Translations under genes and position numbers: made by a program | Notes under the pieces: generated by a model | Database searches by the model: none | What the model saw: the letters and a program-made list of their open reading frames with translations, nothing else | Told to the model about the DNA's origin: nothing | NCBI GenBank assembly: GCA_041671545.1 | Contig: JBAZBI010000004.1 | Span: 62,001-126,000, forward strand | Direction: 5' to 3' | DNA: 64,000 nucleotides | Origin: UBA1563 sp041671545 | GTDB taxonomy: Bacteria > Bacteroidota > Ignavibacteria > Ignavibacteriales > Ignavibacteriaceae | Shown here: positions 32,983 through 41,746 of the stretch, in pieces | How the letters are laid out: the number at the start of each line of letters is the position of its first letter | Position numbering within the stretch: the first letter of the stretch is position 1

Positions 32983-34230
32983 ATGAATAAAGCTCTGGCA
33001 ATTGCAAAATGGGAATTCATGGAGAAGATAAAATCCAAAGCGATCATTATCTCTTTCTTTCTTACTCCGCTAATTATATTAGGTTTTTCGATCTTGCCAA
33101 GTGTGTTTGCTGAAAAAGATGAAGCTACTACGCAGGCAATCGGAATTATTGATGACACACAAAATTATTTCACTCCCCTTTCCGATAAATTAAGCGAATT
33201 TAAATTAGAGGATAAACAGCCACGGTATGTGATCATTAATCTTTTCAAACAAAACTTTCCGCTCGATTCACTAAAAACTGAAGCTAATAGGAACGTGGTT
33301 AAAAAGAAGATTGAAGGTTATTTGCTATTAACGGAGAATCAAAAAAAAGAACTCGTTTTTGAATATCGAAGTTTGAGTCTTGGAAATTTTAACGACTATA
33401 AAAGATTTGAGGATACTTTCAACAAGATCCGCCGTATAAGAGAATTTGAAAAAGCGAACATCGACACTGCATTGGTTTCAAGTCTGTTGAATAATGTTGA
33501 TATGAACACGGTAAAGATCGACGAAAAAGGAAAAGAATCTTCTGCCGATTTTAAAAGCCAATATTTTTCATCATTTATTTTTATCATGATCTTATTTATG
33601 GTAATCATGATCTCCGGTGGTATGCTCGTAAGAAGTTTGGTTGAAGAAAAATCTAACCGTTTAATTGAAATTATCGTTTCAAGTTGTAAGCCTGACGACA
33701 TTCTTAAAGGAAAAATCCTCGGACTTTCCGGTCTAACTATGGCGCAAATTGTAGTCTGGGCATTGATCGGTGTTGCATTCGCGGGGCAAGGATTGGTGAT
33801 GTTCGCCTCCTTCCAAAATATATTTTTATTGTTCGTTTATTTCATTTTAGGATTTGTCCTCTACACTGCAATTTTTGTCGGTGTTGGTTCTGTTGTAACA
33901 ACAGAACAGGAAGCGCAGCAAATAACCAGCTACCTTTCGATGATCACTATTTCACCAATCGTTATTATGATCCCTGCAATGCAAAATCCGGATTCTCTTT
34001 TAATCAGAGTTTTCTCATATATTCCTTTAACAACACCGGGAGTAATGATCTTACGGTTAAACTCAGCTCCAATTTCAACATTAGAAATTGCAGCTACTTT
34101 GGCAGAATTAGTTTTAGCAATTTATTTAGTAATTAAAATTTCTTCAAAAATTTTCCGTATCGGCATTTTGTCTTACGGAAAAATGCCCGACTTAAAACAA
34201 CTTTTTGTCTGGTTAAGAGAGAAAGAATAA
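32983..34230 (+). CDS. ABC-2 type permease (NatB-like)
   Basis: This 415-residue permease has one N-terminal membrane segment (about 22-45), a large extracytoplasmic domain (about 46-195), then five C-terminal membrane segments. The motif LVEEKSNRLIEIIVSSCKPD followed by LKGKILGLSGL is the conserved coupling region of ABC2_membrane_3 proteins. It forms the membrane half of the exporter with the ATPase upstream and abuts the prsW-like gene (2-bp gap). Confidence 0.9.
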   Translation: MNKALAIAKWEFMEKIKSKAIIISFFLTPLIILGFSILPSVFAEKDEATTQAIGIIDDTQNYFTPLSDKLSEFKLEDKQPRYVIINLFKQNFPLDSLKTEANRNVVKKKIEGYLLLTENQKKELVFEYRSLSLGNFNDYKRFEDTFNKIRRIREFEKANIDTALVSSLLNNVDMNTVKIDEKGKESSADFKSQYFSSFIFIMILFMVIMISGGMLVRSLVEEKSNRLIEIIVSSCKPDDILKGKILGLSGLTMAQIVVWALIGVAFAGQGLVMFASFQNIFLLFVYFILGFVLYTAIFVGVGSVVTTEQEAQQITSYLSMITISPIVIMIPAMQNPDSLLIRVFSYIPLTTPGVMILRLNSAPISTLEIAATLAELVLAIYLVIKISSKIFRIGILSYGKMPDLKQLFVWLREKE

Positions 34231-34232
34231 TC

Positions 34233-35180
34233 ATGCCTGTTTTTGCTTCTGCATTAGCAGCTTTTATTCCCATTGCATTCTATCTTTTTTTTGTCTGGAA
34301 GTTTGACAGATTTGACCGTGAACCGGTCGGACTGTATCTCAAACATTTTTTTTGGGGAGCGATCGGAGCGATCATTCTTGCATTGATCGGCAGTTATATC
34401 CTAAGTTTCTTTTTATCTTTTTCAATTCAGAATCCTGAAATTCGCCATAAAGCAGAAACAATAATTGTGGCACCATTCGTTGAAGAAATCACTAAGGGAA
34501 TTTTTCTCCTTTTCACAATTTCCAACCGTAAGTTTGATAATATAACCGACGGAATTGTTTATGGCGGTGCGATCGGTCTTGGTTTTGGGATGACGGAAAA
34601 TTTCACTTACTTTTTAACCTACGGAAAAACATTCGATAATTGGTTGATGCTTGTATTAGTCCGGACTTCGTTCACTGCTGTAATGCATTGCGTTTCAACG
34701 GCGTCATTCGGAGCTTTTCTTGGTTATGCTAAATTCAAGCCGATGATCTTCAAAATTATTTTCCCGCCGCTCGGTTTAGCCTTAGCAATGTTTATTCACT
34801 TCGCCTGGAATTTCAGCGTAAGTTTTTCTCAAACATCATTACTCGGATTTTTATTCCTTTCCGGTTCCATACTCATCTTCATTGCATCATTTAAGTTAGC
34901 AGTTAAATCGGATGCCAAAATAATTTTCCGTGAATTGTACGATGAAGCCGAGCATGAAATACTACCCCATGAACACGTAACAATTTTAAGTTCGATCCAA
35001 AGAGAAAAATCCGGATGGATAGATGAACGGATAAGAAAAGCTTATATTAAAGTTGCAACTGCGCTCGCTTTCAGGAAAATGCAGTTGCGAAATTCAACCG
35101 GACATAACAAAACGATTTACGAAAACGAAGTAACTTTTTACCGTACTGAACTGATGCAACTTTTAAATGGAATGAAATAG
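34233..35180 (+). CDS. PrsW-family intramembrane metalloprotease
   Basis: This 315-residue protein has about seven membrane segments and the glutamate motif APFVEEITKGIF that defines the PrsW/CPBP-related clan, with later His residues in VMHCVSTASFGAF and FIHFAWNFS as probable metal ligands. A soluble tail of about 90 residues follows. PrsW itself cleaves an anti-sigma factor; no anti-sigma factor is visible here, so the substrate is unknown. Confidence 0.85.
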   Translation: MPVFASALAAFIPIAFYLFFVWKFDRFDREPVGLYLKHFFWGAIGAIILALIGSYILSFFLSFSIQNPEIRHKAETIIVAPFVEEITKGIFLLFTISNRKFDNITDGIVYGGAIGLGFGMTENFTYFLTYGKTFDNWLMLVLVRTSFTAVMHCVSTASFGAFLGYAKFKPMIFKIIFPPLGLALAMFIHFAWNFSVSFSQTSLLGFLFLSGSILIFIASFKLAVKSDAKIIFRELYDEAEHEILPHEHVTILSSIQREKSGWIDERIRKAYIKVATALAFRKMQLRNSTGHNKTIYENEVTFYRTELMQLLNGMK

Positions 35181-35181
35181 T

Positions 35182-35883
35182 ATGACAAATTCTACGAATG
35201 TATTTTTTGTTCTTCCCGAACCTGTATTCAATCAGAATGAGTGCAGAGTCTACCCACATTTTACCAAGGCTGATTCCTCATTTCTTTACGTTACTTTGTT
35301 GAATAATCTGTACGAAATTTTTTCATCCGTTTTTGTTAAGGAGGATTTATTTCTTTGTTTAAATGCTCATGACAAAGAAGTTGTTACAGATGAATCTCTT
35401 TCACCTTCTATATCTTCAAATACTTTTTATTTTGCGGATGAAACTTTTACAAACGATTTCACTTCTCTTTTCGAAAAGCGGAAATTAGATGCGAAGAATT
35501 TTATTTTCATAAGACCGGATTTTGTAGGATTGACAAAATCAGACATTTCGCAAATCATGGATATTTTATTACTGGACGATGACGTGTTGATCTTGAAAAA
35601 ATCGCTCCATAAAAAAATTGTATTATTCGCTACAAATAAATTCACGGATGAAATACCACAACTAATTCACAAGAAAAATTTTGTCTGCGATTCAGCTCTT
35701 AAAAAAATATGCACTCTTGACTATCAATTGTACAAACTAAAAAATGTTTTTTCTTTGGAACAAGCCAATGATTTCAAAGAACTCTATCAAATGCTTTCGC
35801 GTAAAGAAAATTATACTTGCTGCAGCAAGAAGATGCACGATCGCTTCACTCATCTCTTCATCGAATATAAGGAACTACTCTGA
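35182..35883 (+). CDS. Uncharacterised protein between prsW-like gene and nadD
   Basis: This 233-residue soluble protein has no signal peptide or membrane segment and I cannot assign it a family. It alternates beta strands and helices (NVFFVLPEPVF, NFIFIRPDFVGL, DVLILKKSLHKKIVLFATN), which could be a Rossmann-like or nucleotide-diphospho-sugar transferase-like fold, but no DxD or glycine loop supports that. It starts 1 bp after the preceding stop and its own stop touches the nadD ATG, so it is tightly coupled. Confidence 0.65.
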   Translation: MTNSTNVFFVLPEPVFNQNECRVYPHFTKADSSFLYVTLLNNLYEIFSSVFVKEDLFLCLNAHDKEVVTDESLSPSISSNTFYFADETFTNDFTSLFEKRKLDAKNFIFIRPDFVGLTKSDISQIMDILLLDDDVLILKKSLHKKIVLFATNKFTDEIPQLIHKKNFVCDSALKKICTLDYQLYKLKNVFSLEQANDFKELYQMLSRKENYTCCSKKMHDRFTHLFIEYKELL

Positions 35884-36459
35884 ATGGAACGTGTCGGTAT
35901 TTTCGGCGGAACATTTGACCCGATTCATATTGGGCATCTGATAACAGCCCAATCTCTGCTTGAATTTAGAAAACTTGATAAAATAATTTTTATTCCATGT
36001 TATATTTCACCACACAAACGGCAAGCCCGCAGCTCCGATCCGATGCACCGTTTAGAAATTTTGAAATTATCGATCCAGTATCAAAAACAATTCGACTATT
36101 CTGAAATTGAATTGAACCGAGGTGAAGTTTCCTATACCATCGATACCGTTCGAGAACTCAAAAAAAAATATGACTCGATCGATCTCATTATTGGATTCGA
36201 TAATCTCATCGTTTTCGATTCATGGAAAGAACCTGACGAACTTTTTAAGTTGACAAATGTTATTGTTATGAAACGAATCATCGACAAGGAAATTGAATAC
36301 AAGCATAAGTATTATGAGATGGCAACGATCATTCAGACTCCTTATGTTGAGTTGAGTTCAACTTACATTCGGAATAGAGAAGCAAATAATTTACCGATCG
36401 ATTTTATGGTAACTTATGCGGCTAAAGAATACATTCATAAAAATAATCTTTACCGTTAA
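35884..36459 (+). CDS. nadD: Nicotinate-nucleotide adenylyltransferase
   Basis: This 191-residue NAD biosynthesis enzyme joins nicotinate mononucleotide to AMP. The nucleotidyltransferase motif GIFGGTFDPIHIGHL has the two catalytic His residues, and the C-terminal ISSTxIR-type motif appears as VELSSTYIRNREANN. The central LIIGFDNLIVFDSWKEPDEL matches NadD. It begins directly after the upstream stop (TGA-ATG). Confidence 0.93.
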   Translation: MERVGIFGGTFDPIHIGHLITAQSLLEFRKLDKIIFIPCYISPHKRQARSSDPMHRLEILKLSIQYQKQFDYSEIELNRGEVSYTIDTVRELKKKYDSIDLIIGFDNLIVFDSWKEPDELFKLTNVIVMKRIIDKEIEYKHKYYEMATIIQTPYVELSSTYIRNREANNLPIDFMVTYAAKEYIHKNNLYR

Positions 36460-36465
36460 TTCTAA

Positions 36466-37467
36466 ATGGATGTAAAGAATTTATTTCCCGAATTGTTAAA
36501 AAGAAACAAGCGGATGATTGCGAGGGCAATTTCGTATGTCGAATCGGAATATCCACAAGCGGAAGAAATTCTAAAAAAAGTACACCAACATTCAGGTAAA
36601 GCTTATCGTATCGGAGTTACCGGTCCTCCCGGTGCCGGCAAAAGCACGATCACTAATCAATTGGCAAAACTTTATTTACAAAGCGGAAAAAGTGTTGCCA
36701 TAATTGCCGTTGATCCCACAAGTCCTTTTACCGGCGGCGCTTTATTAGGCGATAGAGTACGAATGTCCGACATCGGAAAAGTTGAAAATATTTTTATACG
36801 AAGCATGGCAACGCGCGGAAGTCTCGGCGGTTTATGCAGAAAAGCGATTGACACAGCAGATATTTTAGATGCCGCAGGATATGATTATATTATTCTTGAA
36901 ACTGTCGGCGTTGGGCAGTCGGAACTTGATATTGTTAAAGCTGCCGACACAACCATGGTTGTGCTCGTTCCCGAATCGGGCGATTCCGTGCAAGCAATGA
37001 AAGCCGGTTTGATGGAGATTGCAGATTTTTTTGTTGTGAATAAATGTGATAGACCGGCATCAGAGCAAGCGGTTAACGCGTTAAGAACTATTTTGATGTT
37101 GAGAAATCATGATGAAAAAACTTTTTTACCGGAAATTGTAAAAGCAGTTGCACAAGATAATCTCGGAATTAAAGAAATTGCTTTGGAAATTGAACGTCAT
37201 CAAACTCATCTAAATAAATTTGATCTTCTTACAAAGAAAAGAATTCAACGAACGAAAGATCGGATAAAAGAGATTGTTGAAGAAAAATTTACTCAAGAAC
37301 TTTGGAAACAAGAAAATGTTTTTTCATTTGAACAACTGATCGAAAAATCATTTGAACAAAAAATTTCTCCCTACACAATAGCGGATGAAATTTTAAATAC
37401 ATTCAAACTAAACCGCTCCCAAAAGGATGACAATGGAAACACAAAATCAATTTCTTCTTCAGTTTAG
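36466..37467 (+). CDS. meaB: Methylmalonyl-CoA mutase-associated GTPase MeaB
   Basis: This 333-residue G3E GTPase protects and loads B12-dependent acyl-CoA mutases. It has Walker A GPPGAGKST, VDPTSPFTGGALLGDRVRM, LETVGVGQSELDIV and base-recognition VVNKCDRP, then a C-terminal helical dimer arm. No mutase is encoded in the window; the next genes are an acyl-CoA dehydrogenase and a carboxylase subunit, which fits branched-chain or propionate metabolism. Its 3' end overlaps the next gene. Confidence 0.93.
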   Translation: MDVKNLFPELLKRNKRMIARAISYVESEYPQAEEILKKVHQHSGKAYRIGVTGPPGAGKSTITNQLAKLYLQSGKSVAIIAVDPTSPFTGGALLGDRVRMSDIGKVENIFIRSMATRGSLGGLCRKAIDTADILDAAGYDYIILETVGVGQSELDIVKAADTTMVVLVPESGDSVQAMKAGLMEIADFFVVNKCDRPASEQAVNALRTILMLRNHDEKTFLPEIVKAVAQDNLGIKEIALEIERHQTHLNKFDLLTKKRIQRTKDRIKEIVEEKFTQELWKQENVFSFEQLIEKSFEQKISPYTIADEILNTFKLNRSQKDDNGNTKSISSSV

Positions 37468-38593
37468 CGAAGAACAGCAAGCCATTAAGCAAACAGTTAA
37501 AGAGTTTGCTGAAAAAATAATCAAACCGCGCGTAATGGAATTTGATGAATCACAGACTTTTCCATTTGAAATAATGGAACAACTCGGCGAGCTTGGTTTG
37601 ATGGGAATTCTTGTCGCGGATATTTATGGCGGCGCAAATTTAGGTTACACAGAATACGCACTTATCATTGAAGAACTTGCAAAGGTTGATCCTTCTATCG
37701 CCCTTTCCGTTGCTGCTCACAATGGGCTTTGCACTAATCACATAAATCTTTTTGGAAATGAAGAACAAAAGAAAAAATATTTACCCGGCTTAACAAGCGG
37801 AAAAGTTATCGGCGCTTGGGGACTTACGGAATCAGTCTCCGGCAGTGATGCCGCAAGTTTAATTACAACCGCCGAATTAAAAGATGATTATTATTATCTT
37901 AACGGAAGTAAAACTTTTACCACTCACGGCACTGTTGCCGGAACATATGTAGTAATGGCAATTACGAATAAATCGAAAATGAAAAAAGGAATTTCTGCTT
38001 TTATTTTAGAAAAGAATTTTGAAGGATTTATCATCGGCAAAAAAGAAAACAAATTGGGAATGCGCGCAAGCGATACAACTCAACTTTCATTCGATAATTG
38101 TAAAGTTCCTAAAGAAAACTTAATCGATGTTGAAGGAGAAGGATTTGTCCAGGCGATGAAAGTGCTTGAAGGTGGAAGAATTTCTATTGCCGCGCTTAGC
38201 GTTGGTTTAGCGCAAGGAGCGCTTAATGCCGCACTTCATTATTCTTCGGAACGAAAACAATTTGGCAAAACCATTAATGAATTCCAGGGAATTCAATTTA
38301 AACTTGCAGAGATGGCAACCAATATTGGCGCCGCGCGGGCGATGACCTTCAAAGCCGCCGCAATAAAAGACAAAGGACTTGCCAACACAAAAGAAGCCGC
38401 GATGGCAAAACTTTTTGCAAGTGAAATGGCGGAAAAAGTTGCGAACGATGCCGTACAAATTTTCGGCGGTTACGGCTTCATAAAAGATTATCCCGTTGAA
38501 AAATTCTATCGCGATGTAAAACTTTTAACTATCGGTGAAGGAACTTCGGAGATTCAAAAACTTGTTATTGCAAGAGAACTACTAAAGGATTGA
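37433..38593 (+). CDS. Acyl-CoA dehydrogenase
   Basis: This 386-residue flavoprotein has GAWGLTESVSGSDAA and YYLNGSKTFTTHG (FAD-binding strands), RKQFGKTINEFQGIQFKLAE, QIFGGYGFIKDYPVEKFYRD, and the C-terminal IGEGTSEIQKLVIAREL. The substrate class is short or branched chain by context. The ATG at 37433 has AAGG 6 bases upstream; the ATG 6 bp earlier abuts it. It overlaps the end of meaB and is followed by a carboxylase beta subunit 12 bp downstream. Confidence 0.92.
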   Translation: METQNQFLLQFSEEQQAIKQTVKEFAEKIIKPRVMEFDESQTFPFEIMEQLGELGLMGILVADIYGGANLGYTEYALIIEELAKVDPSIALSVAAHNGLCTNHINLFGNEEQKKKYLPGLTSGKVIGAWGLTESVSGSDAASLITTAELKDDYYYLNGSKTFTTHGTVAGTYVVMAITNKSKMKKGISAFILEKNFEGFIIGKKENKLGMRASDTTQLSFDNCKVPKENLIDVEGEGFVQAMKVLEGGRISIAALSVGLAQGALNAALHYSSERKQFGKTINEFQGIQFKLAEMATNIGAARAMTFKAAAIKDKGLANTKEAAMAKLFASEMAEKVANDAVQIFGGYGFIKDYPVEKFYRDVKLLTIGEGTSEIQKLVIARELLKD

Positions 38594-38605
38594 CAAAACT
38601 TTACT

Positions 38606-40273
38606 ATGAAAAAAATCGGAACAGAAATAAAAACAAACGAACTTTTTCTTAAGCAAGAAGATTACTATAAAAATCTTCTTCGCAAAATTGAAGCCGAACG
38701 CGCAAAGGTTAAACTTGGCGGCGGAGAAAAGTCAATTGCAAAACACAAAGCAAAAGGAAAACTTACTGCACGCGAACGAGTTGCAAAATTAATCGATATA
38801 GATTCTTCCTTCTTTGAATTAAATACGTTTGCCGCTTACGGAATGTATGAAGAATACGGAGGCGCACCTTCATCGGGAACGATATTCGGAATCGGAAAAA
38901 TTCACCAACACGAATGTATTATCGTTGCAAATGATGCAACGGTAAAAGCCGGAGCGTGGTTTCCGATAACGTGCAAAAAAAATCTCCGCGCACAAGAAAT
39001 TGCAATGGAAAACCATTTGCCACTGATTTATCTAGTTGATAGCGCCGGAGTGTTTCTTCCATTACAAGATGAAATTTTCCCCGACAAAGAACATTTTGGA
39101 AGAGTCTTCCGCAACAACGCAAAAATTTCCGCAATGGGAATTCCGCAGATTGCCGCAATCATGGGACCATGCGTTGCAGGCGGTGCATATCTTCCAATAA
39201 TGAGTGATGAGGCTTTAATTGTTGAAGGTGAAGGTTCGGTGTTTCTTGCCGGTTCACATTTAGTTAGAGCCGCAATCGGAGAGGTGATTGATAACGATTC
39301 ACTTGGCGGTGCGAGAGTTCAATCAAATATTTCCGGAGTTACCGATTACATTTGTAAAAATGATGAAGAATGTTTGAAGCAGATACGCAGCCTCGTTGAT
39401 AAATTTCCTCATCAACAAAATGCAAATTTTAATAGAACTGAGAGTGCTGCCCCCCTTTTCAGCGAAAAAGAAATTCTCGGAGTTTTACCGGAAGACCCGA
39501 TAAAAAATTATGATACTTACGAATTGCTCGCACGCATTGTTGACAATTCCGAACTTGATGAATACAAAGCCGGGTATGGAAAAACTTTAATTACCACTTA
39601 CGCACGCATCGATGGTTGGGCTGTAGGTATAGTCGCAAATCAACGGGCAGTTGTAAAAACCGAATCCGGAGAGATGCAAGTCGGCGGAGTAATTTATTCC
39701 GACAGTGCAGATAAAGCCGCGCGATTTATTATGAATTGTAATCAGCGAAAAATCCCGCTTGTCTTTTTTCAAGATGTAACGGGATTTATGGTTGGCAGCC
39801 GCGCCGAGCATGGCGGAATAATTAAAGACGGTGCAAAAATGGTGAACGCTGTCGCAAATTCTGTCGTTCCGAAAATTACCATTATCGTTGGGAATAGTTT
39901 CGGCGCCGGAAATTATGCAATGTGCGGAAAAGCTTACGACCCGCGATTTATTTTTGCTTATCCAAATGCTAAAATTTCTGTGATGGGTGGCCAACAGGCA
40001 AGCAGTGTGCTTCTCGATATAAAACTTAAACAACTTGCTTCAAGTACAGCACTGGAAAATAAAATTTTTTCTGATGTTGACAAGAAAAAATTGCTGGGCG
40101 ATATTCAAAAATCTTATGATGAAAAAAGTTTTCCGCTTTATGCTGCTGCTAGACTTTGGATTGATGAAATAATCAATCCGGCAGATACACGAAAAGTTAT
40201 TTCCGCGTCTCTTTCTGCAGTAAATAATAATCCCGATATGCCGGAGTTTAAAGTCGGCGTGATACAAGTGTAA
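38606..40273 (+). CDS. Acyl-CoA carboxylase beta subunit, methylcrotonyl-CoA carboxylase-like
   Basis: This 555-residue carboxyltransferase moves CO2 from biotin to an acyl-CoA. The path HKAKGKLTARERVAKLID, IVANDATVKAGAWFPIT, YLVDSAGVFLPLQDEIFPD, KEHFGRVFRNNAKISAMGIP and MGPCVAGGAYLPIMSDEA follows the methylcrotonyl-CoA carboxylase beta family more closely than propionyl-CoA carboxylase. With the dehydrogenase upstream it suggests the leucine/isovalerate route. The biotin-bearing alpha subunit is not in the window. Confidence 0.88.
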   Translation: MKKIGTEIKTNELFLKQEDYYKNLLRKIEAERAKVKLGGGEKSIAKHKAKGKLTARERVAKLIDIDSSFFELNTFAAYGMYEEYGGAPSSGTIFGIGKIHQHECIIVANDATVKAGAWFPITCKKNLRAQEIAMENHLPLIYLVDSAGVFLPLQDEIFPDKEHFGRVFRNNAKISAMGIPQIAAIMGPCVAGGAYLPIMSDEALIVEGEGSVFLAGSHLVRAAIGEVIDNDSLGGARVQSNISGVTDYICKNDEECLKQIRSLVDKFPHQQNANFNRTESAAPLFSEKEILGVLPEDPIKNYDTYELLARIVDNSELDEYKAGYGKTLITTYARIDGWAVGIVANQRAVVKTESGEMQVGGVIYSDSADKAARFIMNCNQRKIPLVFFQDVTGFMVGSRAEHGGIIKDGAKMVNAVANSVVPKITIIVGNSFGAGNYAMCGKAYDPRFIFAYPNAKISVMGGQQASSVLLDIKLKQLASSTALENKIFSDVDKKKLLGDIQKSYDEKSFPLYAAARLWIDEIINPADTRKVISASLSAVNNNPDMPEFKVGVIQV

Positions 40274-40317
40274 TTAATAATTAGTGATTAGCCACAATAA
40301 ATAATTGAAAATAAAAA

Positions 40318-41106
40318 GTGAAATTTTTTAGAATATTATTGTTTATAGGTCTATCTCTACTTGCAAATAGCTGTGCTGTCTATGATTATTTGTTTTCAAT
40401 TAATACAAACGCTTCTATTAATAAAGAATCATTTGTATGGAAATCTGATACAACAAATATGGTATTCTTTTATTACGAGAAGGGTTCATCAGCAGAAAAA
40501 AATATTGAAAGAATAAAAAAAACCACATTAAGCGATATAAATAAACTTCTGACAATCATTCATGTTGAAAAGTATGATAACCAGTTGGTCTATTTTTTAG
40601 TAGAGTCAAGAAAAAGAATGAAAGAACTTATTGGGTATGAAATTAATGCTGGAGCGGTTCCCAGGCAAAACGCGGTATATGCCGTGTATGGAGAAGTCAA
40701 CGCAACGGGAATGCACGAGTTCAACCATATTCTCGTTCATAATTTATGGGGGAATCCAAGTAGTAAATGGATGTCGGAAGGATTTGCCGTCTATTCAGAT
40801 GATAACTGGTACTCTTATAATTTACATCGACTAAGTAAATATTTACTTGAGAAAAACAAATTAATTCCGTTAAACCTACTATCACAAAAATTCAATTCTT
40901 ATGACGATAGAATTTCATATCCCCTATCCGGTAGTTTTGTTAAATATATTATTGAAAAATATGGTTATGAAGAATTCAGAGAATTGTGGGAGGAAGGTGA
41001 TGACGCATTTGCTAAAATATACGAGCGAAGTCTGTCAGAATTAGAAAAAGAATGGATTGAAGAAATAAAGAAAAATAATTCGAGTAATATTGATTATAAA
41101 TTGTAA
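40318..41106 (+). CDS. Lipoprotein with a gluzincin (peptidase MA-like) domain
   Basis: This 262-residue protein has a lipobox ending at Cys19 (LLANSC). The domain has HEFNH in GMHEFNHILVHNLWG, and a Glu in KWMSEGFAVYSDD as third ligand, the H-E-x-x-H plus E arrangement of gluzincin peptidases. It then has SGSFVKYIIEKYGYEEFREL, common in MA-like proteins. The start is GTG (40318); no ATG would include the signal. It is probably cell-envelope anchored. The substrate is unknown. Confidence 0.75.
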   Translation: MKFFRILLFIGLSLLANSCAVYDYLFSINTNASINKESFVWKSDTTNMVFFYYEKGSSAEKNIERIKKTTLSDINKLLTIIHVEKYDNQLVYFLVESRKRMKELIGYEINAGAVPRQNAVYAVYGEVNATGMHEFNHILVHNLWGNPSSKWMSEGFAVYSDDNWYSYNLHRLSKYLLEKNKLIPLNLLSQKFNSYDDRISYPLSGSFVKYIIEKYGYEEFRELWEEGDDAFAKIYERSLSELEKEWIEEIKKNNSSNIDYKL

Positions 41107-41126
41107 ATAGCTGTCTGAATGAACAA

Positions 41127-41744
41127 ATGAACAAATTTATTTTTTTGCTAGCTTTTTTGATAAGCGCTAATTTTTCTTTTTCACAACGGAGCCAACTTTC
41201 AAGCGAAGTGCAAATAATTTCAGAGTTTATTGCTTCGGATTCATTTTTTTCCTTAAAAGAACAAAAAGGCGAACTTCAATCAATTGATTCGCTTTACTTA
41301 AAAGCATTAAACATCACCGGGAATAATGTTCAAGAAACTTTACTTGCTTTAACATTCGCTGTCGTTCCTTATAAAAATGTTCCGGTCAGGTTTCTTTTCA
41401 GATTTAATTATCCCTTGCTTTCAGCGGATGATTCAACTTTTAGGAAGAAAAACAAAAATCTTCCAAAATATTTTTTGCCGGATTCACCAAATAATGAATT
41501 TGGAGACAAAGACAAACTAGCCCACTTTTTCGGGAATACATTTGTTGCCTACACTTCACAAGTCTTTGATTTAACAAAAGCTATTGGTTATTTTGTAGAA
41601 GTTTTTGAAGAGAATTTTACACCGGAAAATCATGTTGATTGCCGTGACTTGAAAGTTAATAAACTCGGTGAAGCATTCGGTAAAAGTCTGAAGAAAGATC
41701 AAACTCTGCTTCCCTCAATTTTTATAAAAAAATATCAGCAGTAA
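41127..41744 (+). CDS. Secreted protein of unknown function with a DKLAHF motif
   Basis: This 205-residue protein has a signal peptide (1-19, ending NFSFSQ). The second half has GDKDKLAHFFGNTFVAYTSQ and a terminal region with NKLGEAFGKSL. The D-K-x-x-H-F element with following aromatic helix is reminiscent of DUF2279/YfiM-like proteins, but only weakly. No SD is evident before the ATG. It lies between the peptidase lipoprotein and the NtrC-type regulator. Confidence 0.6.
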   Translation: MNKFIFLLAFLISANFSFSQRSQLSSEVQIISEFIASDSFFSLKEQKGELQSIDSLYLKALNITGNNVQETLLALTFAVVPYKNVPVRFLFRFNYPLLSADDSTFRKKNKNLPKYFLPDSPNNEFGDKDKLAHFFGNTFVAYTSQVFDLTKAIGYFVEVFEENFTPENHVDCRDLKVNKLGEAFGKSLKKDQTLLPSIFIKKYQQ

Positions 41745-41746
41745 AT

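Noticed and set aside
38207..40267. Minus-strand frames opposite the acyl-CoA dehydrogenase and carboxylase genes
   Set aside because: They are antisense shadows of strongly supported genes, without start signals.
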